Shown one piece after another: positions 39,901 through 54,900 of a stretch of 64,000 nucleotides of DNA. The translations under genes and the position numbers were made by a program. This stretch comes from a bacterium Scap17 (GTDB taxonomy: Bacteria > Pseudomonadota > Gammaproteobacteria > Pseudomonadales > Halomonadaceae), in contig VINJ01000001.1 in assembly GCA_013376735.1 (NCBI GenBank), positions 3,348,001 through 3,412,000 of the forward strand, written 5' to 3'. The notes below the pieces were generated by a model, which worked only from the letters and a program-made list of their open reading frames with translations, did not search any database and had not been told where the DNA came from. Every line of letters begins with the position of its first letter. The stretch's first letter is position 1.

Positions 39901-42900
39901 GCGCCGTCGACGGTGATGGTCAGCGTGGTGCTGGAGGTATCGCCATCGGCATCAGTGATGGTGTAGCTGAAGACGTCGGTCAGTGACTCACCGTCGTCCA
40001 GCGACTGCACGGCCGGATTGGCATTGTCGAGCACGTAGCTGTAGCTGCCGTCGGCTTCGAGCGTCAGCGTGCCGTAGCTGCCGGTGACGACCGCAGCGGC
40101 ATCTGCCGTGACGGCACTGCCGTCGACGTCAGTGACCGTGGTGGCATCCGCGCCAATGGTGTCGGCGGTGTCGTTGGCGCCGTCGATGACGTTGCCGTCG
40201 AGGGCCGTGGTGGTGTCTTCGCCGATGTTGCGCGCGTCAGCCTTGGCCTCCGGCGCGGTATCGAGGATCGCGATATCCAGGCTGTCAGTGCTGCTCTGCC
40301 CGGTGATATCGGTGACCACGACGGTGAAGCTGTCGGTGATGTCGCCGGCAGTGTGATTCTCGGTCTCGCCATCCTCGACGTAGCTATAGGTCACGGTGCC
40401 CGTGTCGGCGTCATAGCCGGTCACGGTCAGGGTGCCTTCGTCGGTGGTGATCTCGACCGGCGTGGTGCTGGCGTCGGTGATGTCGATGCCACCGATGGTG
40501 ACAGCGGCAACGCCGGCGGTGGCCGCGACCGTGAAGGTGTCGGTGACGGTGCCGCCGGTGGCTTCGGTGACCGACTGATCATCCAGTGAGGAGATCGTCG
40601 GTGCGCCATCGGTGGCGCCGTCGACGGTGATGGTCAGCGTGGTGCTGGAGGTATCGCCATCGGCATCAGTGATGGTGTAGCTGAAGACGTCGGTCAGTGA
40701 CTCACCGTCGTCCAGCGACTGCACGGCCGGATTGGCATTGTCGAGCACGTAGCTGTAGCTGCCGTCGGCTTCGAGCGTCAGCGTGCCGTAGCTGCCGGTG
40801 ACGACCGCAGCGGCATCTGCCGTGACGGCACTGCCGTCGACGTCAGTGACCGTGGTGGCATCCGCGCCAATGGTGTCGGCGGTGTCGTTGGCGCCGTCGA
40901 TGACGTTGCCGTCGAGGGCCGTGGTGGTGTCTTCGCCGATGTTGCGCGCGTCAGCCTTGGCCTCCGGCGCGGTATCGAGGATCGCGATATCCAGGCTGTC
41001 AGTGCTGCTCTGCCCGGTGATATCGGTGACCACGACGGTGAAGCTGTCGGTGATGTCGCCGGCAGTGTGATTCTCGGTCTCGCCATCCTCGACGTAGCTA
41101 TAGGTCACGGTGCCCGTGTCGGCGTCATAGCCGGTCACGGTCAGGGTGCCTTCGTCGGTGGTGATCTCGACCGGCGTGGTGCTGGCGTCGGTGATGTCGA
41201 TGCCACCGATGGTGACAGCGGCAACGCCGGCGGTGGCCGCGACCGTGAAGGTGTCGGTGACGGTGCCGCCGGTGGCTTCGGTGACCGACTGATCATCCAG
41301 TGAGGAGATCGTCGGTGCGCCATCGGTGGCGCCGTCGACGGTGATGGTCAGCGTGGTGCTGGAGGTATCGCCATCGGCATCAGTGATGGTGTAGCTGAAG
41401 ACGTCGGTCAGTGACTCACCGTCGTCCAGCGACTGCACGGCCGGATTGGCATTGTCGAGCACGTAGCTGTAGCTGCCGTCGGCTTCGAGCGTCAGCGTGC
41501 CGTAGCTGCCGGTGACGACCGCAGCGGCATCTGCCGTGACGGCACTGCCGTCGACGTCAGTGACCGTGGTGGCATCCGCGCCAATGGTGTCGGCGGTGTC
41601 GTTGGCGCCGTCGATGACGTTGCCGTCGAGGGCCGTGGTGGTGTCTTCGCCGATGTTGCGCGCGTCAGCCTTGGCCTCCGGCGCGGTATCGAGGATCGCG
41701 ATATCCAGGCTGTCAGTGCTGCTCTGCCCGGTGATATCGGTGACCACGACGGTGAAGCTGTCGGTGATGTCGCCGGCAGTGTGATTCTCGGTCTCGCCAT
41801 CCTCGACGTAGCTATAGGTCACGGTGCCCGTGTCGGCGTCATAGCCGGTCACGGTCAGGGTGCCTTCGTCGGTGGTGATCTCGACCGGCGTGGTGCTGGC
41901 GTCGGTGATGTCGATGCCACCGATGGTGACAGCGGCAACGCCGGCGGTGGCCGCGACCGTGAAGGTGTCGGTGACGGTGCCGCCGGTGGCTTCGGTGACC
42001 GACTGATCATCCAGTGAGGAGATCGTCGGTGCGCCATCGGTGGCGCCGTCGACGGTGATGGTCAGCGTGGTGCTGGAGGTATCGCCATCGGCATCAGTGA
42101 TGGTGTAGCTGAAGACGTCGGTCAGTGACTCACCGTCGTCCAGCGACTGCACGGCCGGATTGGCATTGTCGAGCACGTAGCTGTAGCTGCCGTCGGCTTC
42201 GAGCGTCAGCGTGCCGTAGCTGCCGGTGACGACCGCAGCGGCATCTGCCGTGACGGCACTGCCGTCGACGTCAGTGACCGTGGTGGCATCCGCGCCAATG
42301 GTGTCGGCGGTGTCGTTGGCGCCGTCGATGACGTTGCCGTCGAGGGCCGTGGTGGTGTCTTCGCCGATGTTGCGCGCGTCAGCCTTGGCCTCCGGCGCGG
42401 TATCGAGGATCGCGATATCCAGGCTGTCAGTGCTGCTCTGCCCGGTGATATCGGTGACCACGACGGTGAAGCTGTCGGTGATGTCGCCGGCAGTGTGATT
42501 CTCGGTCTCGCCATCCTCGACGTAGCTATAGGTCACGGTGCCCGTGTCGGCGTCATAGCCGGTCACGGTCAGGGTGCCTTCGTCGGTGGTGATCTCGACC
42601 GGCGTGGTGCTGGCGTCGGTGATGTCGATGCCACCGATGGTGACAGCGGCAACGCCGGCGGTGGCCGCGACCGTGAAGGTGTCGGTGACGGTGCCGCCGG
42701 TGGCTTCGGTGACCGACTGATCATCCAGTGAGGAGATCGTCGGTGCGCCATCGGTGGCGCCGTCGACGGTGATGGTCAGCGTGGTGCTGGAGGTATCGCC
42801 ATCGGCATCAGTGATGGTGTAGCTGAAGACGTCGGTCAGTGACTCACCGTCGTCCAGCGACTGCACGGCCGGATTGGCATTGTCGAGCACGTAGCTGTAG

Positions 42901-45900
42901 CTGCCGTCGGCTTCGAGCGTCAGCGTGCCGTAGCTGCCGGTGACGACCGCAGCGGCATCTGCCGTGACGGCACTGCCGTCGACGTCAGTGACCGTGGTGG
43001 CATCCGCGCCAATGGTGTCGGCGGTGTCGTTGGCGCCGTCGATGACGTTGCCGTCGAGGGCCGTGGTGGTGTCTTCGCCGATGTTGCGCGCGTCAGCCTT
43101 GGCCTCCGGCGCGGTATCGAGGATCGCGATATCCAGGCTGTCAGTGCTGCTCTGCCCGGTGATATCGGTGACCACGACGGTGAAGCTGTCGGTGATGTCG
43201 CCGGCAGTGTGATTCTCGGTCTCGCCATCCTCGACGTAGCTATAGGTCACGGTGCCCGTGTCGGCGTCATAGCCGGTCACGGTCAGGGTGCCTTCGTCGG
43301 TGGTGATCTCGACCGGCGTGGTGCTGGCGTCGGTGATGTCGATGCCACCGATGGTGACAGCGGCAACGCCGGCGGTGGCCGCGACCGTGAAGGTGTCGGT
43401 GACGGTGCCGCCGGTGGCTTCGGTGACCGACTGATCATCCAGTGAGGAGATCGTCGGTGCGCCATCGGTGGCGCCGTCGACGGTGATGGTCAGCGTGGTG
43501 CTGGAGGTATCGCCATCGGCATCAGTGATGGTGTAGCTGAAGACGTCGGTCAGTGACTCACCGTCGTCCAGCGACTGCACGGCCGGATTGGCATTGTCGA
43601 GCACGTAGCTGTAGCTGCCGTCGGCTTCGAGCGTCAGCGTGCCGTAGCTGCCGGTGACGACCGCAGCGGCATCTGCCGTGACGGCACTGCCGTCGACGTC
43701 AGTGACCGTGGTGGCATCCGCGCCAATGGTGTCGGCGGTGTCGTTGGCGCCGTCGATGACGTTGCCGTCGAGGGCCGTGGTGGTGTCTTCGCCGATGTTG
43801 CGCGCGTCAGCCTTGGCCTCCGGCGCGGTATCGAGGATCGCGATATCCAGGCTGTCAGTGCTGCTCTGCCCGGTGATATCGGTGACCACGACGGTGAAGC
43901 TGTCGGTGATGTCGCCGGCAGTGTGATTCTCGGTCTCGCCATCCTCGACGTAGCTATAGGTCACGGTGCCCGTGTCGGCGTCATAGCCGGTCACGGTCAG
44001 GGTGCCTTCGTCGGTGGTGATCTCGACCGGCGTGGTGCTGGCGTCGGTGATGTCGATGCCACCGATGGTGACAGCGGCAACGCCGGCGGTGGCCGCGACC
44101 GTGAAGGTGTCGGTGACGGTGCCGCCGGTGGCTTCGGTGACCGACTGATCATCCAGTGAGGAGATCGTCGGTGCGCCATCGGTGGCGCCGTCGACGGTGA
44201 TGGTCAGCGTGGTGCTGGAGGTATCGCCATCGGCATCAGTGATGGTGTAGCTGAAGACGTCGGTCAGTGACTCACCGTCGTCCAGCGACTGCACGGCCGG
44301 ATTGGCATTGTCGAGCACGTAGCTGTAGCTGCCGTCGGCTTCGAGCGTCAGCGTGCCGTAGCTGCCGGTGACGACCGCAGCGGCATCTGCCGTGACGGCA
44401 CTGCCGTCGACGTCAGTGACCGTGGTGGCATCCGCGCCAATGGTGTCGGCGGTGTCGTTGGCGCCGTCGATGACGTTGCCGTCGAGGGCCGTGGTGGTGT
44501 CTTCGCCGATGTTGCGCGCGTCAGCCTTGGCCTCCGGCGCGGTATCGAGGATCGCGATATCCAGGCTGTCAGTGCTGCTCTGCCCGGTGATATCGGTGAC
44601 CACGACGGTGAAGCTGTCGGTGATGTCGCCGGCAGCGTGATTCTCGGTCTCGCCATCCTCGACGTAGCTATAGGTCACGGTGCCCGTGTCGGCGTCATAG
44701 CCGGTCACGGTCAGGGTGCCTTCGTCGGTGGTGATCTCGACCGGCGTGGTGCTGGCGTCGGTGATGTCGATGCCACCGATGGTGACAGCGGCAACGCCGG
44801 CGGTGGCCGCGACCGTGAAGGTGTCGGTGACGGTGCCGCCGGTGGCTTCGGTGACCGACTGATCATCCAGTGAGGAGATCGTCGGTGCGCCATCGGTGGC
44901 GCCGTCGACGGTGATGGTCAGCGTGGTGCTGGAGGTATCGCCATCGGCATCAGTGATGGTGTAGCTGAAGACGTCGGTCAGTGACTCACCGTCGTCCAGC
45001 GACTGCACGGCCGGATTGGCATTGTCGAGCACGTAGCTGTAGCTGCCGTCGGCTTCGAGCGTCAGCGTGCCGTAGCTGCCGGTGACGACCGCAGCGGCAT
45101 CTGCCGTGACGGCACTGCCGTCGACGTCAGTGACCGTGGTGGCATCCGCGCCAATGGTGTCGGCGGTGTCGTTGGCGCCGTCGATGACGTTGCCGTCGAG
45201 GGCCGTGGTGGTGTCTTCGCCGATGTTGCGCGCGTCAGCCTTGGCCTCCGGCGCGGTATCGAGGATCGCGATATCCAGGCTGTCAGTGCTGCTCTGCCCG
45301 GTGATATCGGTGACCACGACGGTGAAGCTGTCGGTGATGTCGCCGGCAGTGTGATTCTCGGTCTCGCCATCCTCGACGTAGCTATAGGTCACGGTGCCCG
45401 TGTCGGCGTCATAGCCGGTCACGGTCAGGGTGCCTTCGTCGGTGGTGATCTCGACCGGCGTGGTGCTGGCGTCGGTGATGTCGATGCCACCGATGGTGAC
45501 AGCGGCAACGCCGGCGGTGGCCGCGACCGTGAAGGTGTCGGTGACGGTGCCGCCGGTGGCTTCGGTGACCGACTGATCATCCAGTGAGGAGATCGTCGGT
45601 GCGCCATCGGTGGCGCCGTCGACGGTGATGGTCAGCGTGGTGCTGGAGGTATCGCCATCGGCATCAGTGATGGTGTAGCTGAAGACGTCGGTCAGTGACT
45701 CACCGTCGTCCAGCGACTGCACGGCCGGATTGGCATTGTCGAGCACGTAGCTGTAGCTGCCGTCGGCTTCGAGCGTCAGCGTGCCGTAGCTGCCGGTGAC
45801 GACCGCAGCGGCATCTGCCGTGACGGCACTGCCGTCGACGTCAGTGACCGTGGTGGCATCCGCGCCAATGGTGTCGGCGGTGTCGTTGGCGCCGTCGATG

Positions 45901-48900
45901 ACGTTGCCGTCGAGGGCCGTGGTGGTGTCTTCGCCGATGTTGCGCGCGTCAGCCTTGGCCTCCGGCGCGGTATCGAGGATCGCGATATCCAGGCTGTCAG
46001 TGCTGCTCTGCCCGGTGATATCGGTGACCACGACGGTGAAGCTGTCGGTGATGTCGCCGGCAGTGTGATTCTCGGTCTCGCCATCCTCGACGTAGCTATA
46101 GGTCACGGTGCCCGTGTCGGCGTCATAGCCGGTCACGGTCAGGGTGCCTTCGTCGGTGGTGATCTCGACCGGCGTGGTGCTGGCGTCGGTGATGTCGATG
46201 CCACCGATGGTGACAGCGGCAACGCCGGCGGTGGCCGCGACCGTGAAGGTGTCGGTGACGGTGCCGCCGGTGGCTTCGGTGACCGACTGATCATCCAGTG
46301 AGGAGATCGTCGGTGCGCCATCGGTGGCGCCGTCGACGGTGATGGTCAGCGTGGTGCTGGAGGTATCGCCATCGGCATCAGTGATGGTGTAGCTGAAGAC
46401 GTCGGTCAGTGACTCACCGTCGTCCAGCGACTGCACGGCCGGATTGGCATTGTCGAGCACGTAGCTGTAGCTGCCGTCGGCTTCGAGCGTCAGCGTGCCG
46501 TAGCTGCCGGTGACGACCGCAGCGGCATCTGCCGTGACGGCACTGCCGTCGACGTCAGTGACCGTGGTGGCATCCGCGCCAATGGTGTCGGCGGTGTCGT
46601 TGGCGCCGTCGATGACGTTGCCGTCGAGGGCCGTGGTGGTGTCTTCGCCGATGTTGCGCGCGTCAGCCTTGGCCTCCGGCGCGGTATCGAGGATCGCGAT
46701 ATCCAGGCTGTCAGTGCTGCTCTGCCCGGTGATATCGGTGACCACGACGGTGAAGCTGTCGGTGATGTCGCCGGCAGTGTGATTCTCGGTCTCGCCATCC
46801 TCGACGTAGCTATAGGTCACGGTGCCCGTGTCGGCGTCATAGCCGGTCACGGTCAGGGTGCCTTCGTCGGTGGTGATCTCGACCGGCGTGGTGCTGGCGT
46901 CGGTGATGTCGATGCCACCGATGGTGACAGCGGCAACGCCGGCGGTGGCCGCGACCGTGAAGGTGTCGGTGACGGTGCCGCCGGTGGCTTCGGTGACCGA
47001 CTGATCATCCAGTGAGGAGATCGTCGGTGCGCCATCGGTGGCGCCGTCGACGGTGATGGTCAGCGTGGTGCTGGAGGTATCGCCATCGGCATCAGTGATG
47101 GTGTAGCTGAAGACGTCGGTCAGTGACTCACCGTCGTCCAGCGACTGCACGGCCGGATTGGCATTGTCGAGCACGTAGCTGTAGCTGCCGTCGGCTTCGA
47201 GCGTCAGCGTGCCGTAGCTGCCGGTGACGACCGCAGCGGCATCTGCCGTGACGGCACTGCCGTCGACGTCAGTGACCGTGGTGGCATCCGCGCCAATGGT
47301 GTCGGCGGTGTCGTTGGCGCCGTCGATGACGTTGCCGTCGAGGGCCGTGGTGGTGTCTTCGCCGATGTTGCGCGCGTCAGCCTTGGCCTCCGGCGCGGTA
47401 TCGAGGATCGCGATATCCAGGCTGTCAGTGCTGCTCTGCCCGGTGATATCGGTGACCACGACGGTGAAGCTGTCGGTGATGTCGCCGGCAGTGTGATTCT
47501 CGGTCTCGCCATCCTCGACGTAGCTATAGGTCACGGTGCCCGTGTCGGCGTCATAGCCGGTCACGGTCAGGGTGCCTTCGTCGGTGGTGATCTCGACCGG
47601 CGTGGTGCTGGCGTCGGTGATGTCGATGCCACCGATGGTGACAGCGGCAACGCCGGCGGTGGCCGCGACCGTGAAGGTGTCGGTGACGGTGCCGCCGGTG
47701 GCTTCGGTGACCGACTGATCATCCAGTGAGGAGATCGTCGGTGCGCCATCGGTGGCGCCGTCGACGGTGATGGTCAGCGTGGTGCTGGAGGTATCGCCAT
47801 CGGCATCAGTGATGGTGTAGCTGAAGACGTCGGTCAGTGACTCACCGTCGTCCAGCGACTGCACGGCCGGATTGGCATTGTCGAGCACGTAGCTGTAGCT
47901 GCCGTCGGCTTCGAGCGTCAGCGTGCCGTAGCTGCCGGTGACGACCGCAGCGGCATCTGCCGTGACGGCACTGCCGTCGACGTCAGTGACCGTGGTGGCA
48001 TCCGCGCCAATGGTGTCGGCGGTGTCGTTGGCGCCGTCGATGACGTTGCCGTCGAGGGCCGTGGTGGTGTCTTCGCCGATGTTGCGCGCGTCAGCCTTGG
48101 CCTCCGGCGCGGTATCGAGGATCGCGATATCCAGGCTGTCAGTGCTGCTCTGCCCGGTGATATCGGTGACCACGACGGTGAAGCTGTCGGTGATGTCGCC
48201 GGCAGTGTGATTCTCGGTCTCGCCATCCTCGACGTAGCTATAGGTCACGGTGCCCGTGTCGGCGTCATAGCCGGTCACGGTCAGGGTGCCTTCGTCGGTG
48301 GTGATCTCGACCGGCGTGGTGCTGGCGTCGGTGATGTCGATGCCACCGATGGTGACAGCGGCAACGCCGGCGGTGGCCGCGACCGTGAAGGTGTCGGTGA
48401 CGGTGCCGCCGGTGGCTTCGGTGACCGACTGATCATCCAGTGAGGAGATCGTCGGTGCGCCATCGGTGGCGCCGTCGACGGTGATGGTCAGCGTGGTGCT
48501 GGAGGTATCGCCATCGGCATCAGTGATGGTGTAGCTGAAGACGTCGGTCAGTGACTCACCGTCGTCCAGCGACTGCACGGCCGGATTGGCATTGTCGAGC
48601 ACGTAGCTGTAGCTGCCGTCGGCTTCGAGCGTCAGCGTGCCGTAGCTGCCGGTGACGACCGCAGCGGCATCTGCCGTGACGGCACTGCCGTCGACGTCAG
48701 TGACCGTGGTGGCATCCGCGCCAATGGTGTCGGCGGTGTCGTTGGCGCCGTCGATGACGTTGCCGTCGAGGGCCGTGGTGGTGTCTTCGCCGATGTTGCG
48801 CGCGTCAGCCTTGGCCTCCGGCGCGGTATCGAGGATCGCGATATCCAGGCTGTCAGTGCTGCTCTGCCCGGTGATATCGGTGACCACGACGGTGAAGCTG

Positions 48901-51900
48901 TCGGTGATGTCGCCGGCAGTGTGATTCTCGGTCTCGCCATCCTCGACGTAGCTATAGGTCACGGTGCCCGTGTCGGCGTCATAGCCGGTCACGGTCAGGG
49001 TGCCTTCGTCGGTGGTGATCTCGACCGGCGTGGTGCTGGCGTCGGTGATGTCGATGCCACCGATGGTGACAGCGGCAACGCCGGCGGTGGCCGCGACCGT
49101 GAAGGTGTCGGTGACGGTGCCGCCGGTGGCTTCGGTGACCGACTGATCATCCAGTGAGGAGATCGTCGGTGCGCCATCGGTGGCGCCGTCGACGGTGATG
49201 GTCAGCGTGGTGCTGGAGGTATCGCCATCGGCATCAGTGATGGTGTAGCTGAAGACGTCGGTCAGTGACTCACCGTCGTCCAGCGACTGCACGGCCGGAT
49301 TGGCATTGTCGAGCACGTAGCTGTAGCTGCCGTCGGCTTCGAGCGTCAGCGTGCCGTAGCTGCCGGTGACGACCGCAGCGGCATCTGCCGTGACGGCACT
49401 GCCGTCGACGTCAGTGACCGTGGTGGCATCCGCGCCAATGGTGTCGGCGGTGTCGTTGGCGCCGTCGATGACGTTGCCGTCGAGGGCCGTGGTGGTGTCT
49501 TCGCCGATGTTGCGCGCGTCAGCCTTGGCCTCCGGCGCGGTATCGAGGATCGCGATATCCAGGCTGTCAGTGCTGCTCTGCCCGGTGATATCGGTGACCA
49601 CGACGGTGAAGCTGTCGGTGATGTCGCCGGCAGTGTGATTCTCGGTCTCGCCATCCTCGACGTAGCTATAGGTCACGGTGCCCGTGTCGGCGTCATAGCC
49701 GGTCACGGTCAGGGTGCCTTCGTCGGTGGTGATCTCGACCGGCGTGGTGCTGGCGTCGGTGATGTCGATGCCACCGATGGTGACAGCGGCAACGCCGGCG
49801 GTGGCCGCGACCGTGAAGGTGTCGGTGACGGTGCCGCCGGTGGCTTCGGTGACCGACTGATCATCCAGTGAGGAGATCGTCGGTGCGCCATCGGTGGCGC
49901 CGTCGACGGTGATGGTCAGCGTGGTGCTGGAGGTATCGCCATCGGCATCAGTGATGGTGTAGCTGAAGACGTCGGTCAGTGACTCACCGTCGTCCAGCGA
50001 CTGCACGGCCGGATTGGCATTGTCGAGCACGTAGCTGTAGCTGCCGTCGGCTTCGAGCGTCAGCGTGCCGTAGCTGCCGGTGACGACCGCAGCGGCATCT
50101 GCCGTGACGGCACTGCCGTCGACGTCAGTGACCGTGGTGGCATCCGCGCCAATGGTGTCGGCGGTGTCGTTGGCGCCGTCGATGACGTTGCCGTCGAGGG
50201 CCGTGGTGGTGTCTTCGCCGATGTTGCGCGCGTCAGCCTTGGCCTCCGGCGCGGTATCGAGGATCGCGATATCCAGGCTGTCAGTGCTGCTCTGCCCGGT
50301 GATATCGGTGACCACGACGGTGAAGCTGTCGGTGATGTCGCCGGCAGTGTGATTCTCGGTCTCGCCATCCTCGACGTAGCTATAGGTCACGGTGCCCGTG
50401 TCGGCGTCATAGCCGGTCACGGTCAGGGTGCCTTCGTCGGTGGTGATCTCGACCGGCGTGGTGCTGGCGTCGGTGATGTCGATGCCACCGATGGTGACAG
50501 CGGCAACGCCGGCGGTGGCCGCGACCGTGAAGGTGTCGGTGACGGTGCCGCCGGTGGCTTCGGTGACCGACTGATCATCCAGTGAGGAGATCGTCGGTGC
50601 GCCATCGGTGGCGCCGTCGACGGTGATGGTCAGCGTGGTGCTGGAGGTATCGCCATCGGCATCAGTGATGGTGTAGCTGAAGACGTCGGTCAGTGACTCA
50701 CCGTCGTCCAGCGACTGCACGGCCGGATTGGCATTGTCGAGCACGTAGCTGTAGCTGCCGTCGGCTTCGAGCGTCAGCGTGCCGTAGCTGCCGGTGACGA
50801 CCGCAGCGGCATCTGCCGTGACGGCACTGCCGTCGACGTCAGTGACCGTGGTGGCATCCGCGCCAATGGTGTCGGCGGTGTCGTTGGCGCCGTCGATGAC
50901 GTTGCCGTCGAGGGCCGTGGTGGTGTCTTCGCCGATGTTGCGCGCGTCAGCCTTGGCCTCCGGCGCGGTATCGAGGATCGCGATATCCAGGCTGTCAGTG
51001 CTGCTCTGCCCGGTGATATCGGTGACCACGACGGTGAAGCTGTCGGTGATGTCGCCGGCAGTGTGATTCTCGGTCTCGCCATCCTCGACGTAGCTATAGG
51101 TCACGGTGCCCGTGTCGGCGTCATAGCCGGTCACGGTCAGGGTGCCTTCGTCGGTGGTGATCTCGACCGGCGTGGTGCTGGCGTCGGTGATGTCGATGCC
51201 ACCGATGGTGACAGCGGCAACGCCGGCGGTGGCCGCGACCGTGAAGGTGTCGGTGACGGTGCCGCCGGTGGCTTCGGTGACCGACTGATCATCCAGTGAG
51301 GAGATCGTCGGTGCGCCATCGGTGGCGCCGTCGACGGTGATGGTCAGCGTGGTGCTGGAGGTATCGCCATCGGCATCAGTGATGGTGTAGCTGAAGACGT
51401 CGGTCAGTGACTCACCGTCGTCCAGCGACTGCACGGCCGGATTGGCATTGTCGAGCACGTAGCTGTAGCTGCCGTCGGCTTCGAGCGTCAGCGTGCCGTA
51501 GCTGCCGGTGACGACCGCAGCGGCATCTGCCGTGACGGCACTGCCGTCGACGTCAGTGACCGTGGTGGCATCCGCGCCAATGGTGTCGGCGGTGTCGTTG
51601 GCGCCGTCGATGACGTTGCCGTCGAGGGCCGTGGTGGTGTCTTCGCCGATGTTGCGCGCGTCAGCCTTGGCCTCCGGCGCGGTATCGAGGATCGCGATAT
51701 CCAGGCTGTCAGTGCTGCTCTGCCCGGTGATATCGGTGACCACGACGGTGAAGCTGTCGGTGATGTCGCCGGCAGTGTGATTCTCGGTCTCGCCATCCTC
51801 GACGTAGCTATAGGTCACGGTGCCCGTGTCGGCGTCATAGCCGGTCACGGTCAGGGTGCCTTCGTCGGTGGTGATCTCGACCGGCGTGGTGCTGGCGTCG

Positions 51901-54900
51901 GTGATGTCGATGCCACCGATGGTGACAGCGGCAACGCCGGCGGTGGCCGCGACCGTGAAGGTGTCGGTGACGGTGCCGCCGGTGGCTTCGGTGACCGACT
52001 GATCATCCAGTGAGGAGATCGTCGGTGCGCCATCGGTGGCGCCGTCGACGGTGATGGTCAGCGTGGTGCTGGAGGTATCGCCATCGGCATCAGTGATGGT
52101 GTAGCTGAAGACGTCGGTCAGTGACTCACCGTCGTCCAGCGACTGCACGGCCGGATTGGCATTGTCGAGCACGTAGCTGTAGCTGCCGTCGGCTTCGAGC
52201 GTCAGCGTGCCGTAGCTGCCGGTGACGACCGCAGCGGCATCTGCCGTGACGGCACTGCCGTCGACGTCAGTGACCGTGGTGGCATCCGCGCCAATGGTGT
52301 CGGCGGTGTCGTTGGCGCCGTCGATGACGTTGCCGTCGAGGGCCGTGGTGGTGTCTTCGCCGATGTTGCGCGCGTCAGCCTTGGCCTCCGGCGCGGTATC
52401 GAGGATCGCGATATCCAGGCTGTCAGTGCTGCTCTGCCCGGTGATATCGGTGACCACGACGGTGAAGCTGTCGGTGATGTCGCCGGCAGTGTGATTCTCG
52501 GTCTCGCCATCCTCGACGTAGCTATAGGTCACGGTGCCCGTGTCGGCGTCATAGCCGGTCACGGTCAGGGTGCCTTCGTCGGTGGTGATCTCGACCGGCG
52601 TGGTGCTGGCGTCGGTGATGTCGATGCCACCGATGGTGACAGCGGCAACGCCGGCGGTGGCCGCGACCGTGAAGGTGTCGGTGACGGTGCCGCCGGTGGC
52701 TTCGGTGACCGACTGATCATCCAGTGAGGAGATCGTCGGTGCGCCATCGGTGGCGCCGTCGACGGTGATGGTCAGCGTGGTGCTGGAGGTATCGCCATCG
52801 GCATCAGTGATGGTGTAGCTGAAGACGTCGGTCAGTGACTCACCGTCGTCCAGCGACTGCACGGCCGGATTGGCATTGTCGAGCACGTAGCTGTAGCTGC
52901 CGTCGGCTTCGAGCGTCAGCGTGCCGTAGCTGCCGGTGACGACCGCAGCGGCATCTGCCGTGACGGCACTGCCGTCGACGTCAGTGACCGTGGTGGCATC
53001 CGCGCCAATGGTGTCGGCGGTGTCGTTGGCGCCGTCGATGACGTTGCCGTCGAGGGCCGTGGTGGTGTCTTCGCCGATGTTGCGCGCGTCAGCCTTGGCC
53101 TCCGGCGCGGTATCGAGGATCGCGATATCCAGGCTGTCAGTGCTGCTCTGCCCGGTGATATCGGTGACCACGACGGTGAAGCTGTCGGTGATGTCGCCGG
53201 CAGTGTGATTCTCGGTCTCGCCATCCTCGACGTAGCTATAGGTCACGGTGCCCGTGTCGGCGTCATAGCCGGTCACGGTCAGGGTGCCTTCGTCGGTGGT
53301 GATCTCGACCGGCGTGGTGCTGGCGTCGGTGATGTCGATGCCACCGATGGTGACAGCGGCAACGCCGGCGGTGGCCGCGACCGTGAAGGTGTCGGTGACG
53401 GTGCCGCCGGTGGCTTCGGTGACCGACTGATCATCCAGTGAGGAGATCGTCGGTGCGCCATCGGTGGCGCCGTCGACGGTGATGGTCAGCGTGGTGCTGG
53501 AGGTATCGCCATCGGCATCAGTGATGGTGTAGCTGAAGACGTCGGTCAGTGACTCACCGTCGTCCAGCGACTGCACGGCCGGATTGGCATTGTCGAGCAC
53601 GTAGCTGTAGCTGCCGTCGGCTTCGAGCGTCAGCGTGCCGTAGCTGCCGGTGACGACCGCAGCGGCATCTGCCGTGACGGCACTGCCGTCGACGTCAGTG
53701 ACCGTGGTGGCATCCGCGCCAATGGTGTCGGCGGTGTCGTTGGCGCCGTCGATGACGTTGCCGTCGAGGGCCGTGGTGGTGTCTTCGCCGATGTTGCGCG
53801 CGTCAGCCTTGGCCTCCGGCGCGGTATCGAGGATCGCGATATCCAGGCTGTCAGTGCTGCTCTGCCCGGTGATATCGGTGACCACGACGGTGAAGCTGTC
53901 GGTGATGTCGCCGGCAGTGTGATTCTCGGTCTCGCCATCCTCGACGTAGCTATAGGTCACGGTGCCCGTGTCGGCGTCATAGCCGGTCACGGTCAGGGTG
54001 CCTTCGTCGGTGGTGATCTCGACCGGCGTGGTGCTGGCGTCGGTGATGTCGATGCCACCGATGGTGACAGCGGCAACGCCGGCGGTGGCCGCGACCGTGA
54101 AGGTGTCGGTGACGGTGCCGCCGGTGGCTTCGGTGACCGACTGATCATCCAGTGAGGAGATCGTCGGTGCGCCATCGGTGGCGCCGTCGACGGTGATGGT
54201 CAGCGTGGTGCTGGAGGTATCGCCATCGGCATCAGTGATGGTGTAGCTGAAGACGTCGGTCAGTGACTCACCGTCGTCCAGCGACTGCACGGCCGGATTG
54301 GCATTGTCGAGCACGTAGCTGTAGCTGCCGTCGGCTTCGAGCGTCAGCGTGCCGTAGCTGCCGGTGACGACCGCAGCGGCATCTGCCGTGACGGCACTGC
54401 CGTCGACGTCAGTGACCGTGGTGGCATCCGCGCCAATGGTGTCGGCGGTGTCGTTGGCGCCGTCGATGACGTTGCCGTCGAGGGCCGTGGTGGTGTCTTC
54501 GCCGATGTTGCGCGCGTCAGCCTTGGCCTCCGGCGCGGTATCGAGGATCGCGATATCCAGGCTGTCAGTGCTGCTCTGCCCGGTGATATCGGTGACCACG
54601 ACGGTGAAGCTGTCGGTGATGTCGCCGGCAGTGTGATTCTCGGTCTCGCCATCCTCGACGTAGCTATAGGTCACGGTGCCCGTGTCGGCGTCATAGCCGG
54701 TCACGGTCAGGGTGCCTTCGTCGGTGGTGATCTCGACCGGCGTGGTGCTGGCGTCGGTGATGTCGATGCCACCGATGGTGACAGCGGCAACGCCGGCGGT
54801 GGCCGCGACCGTGAAGGTGTCGGTGACGGTGCCGCCGGTGGCTTCGGTGACCGACTGATCATCCAGTGAGGAGATCGTCGGTGCGCCATCGGTGGCGCCG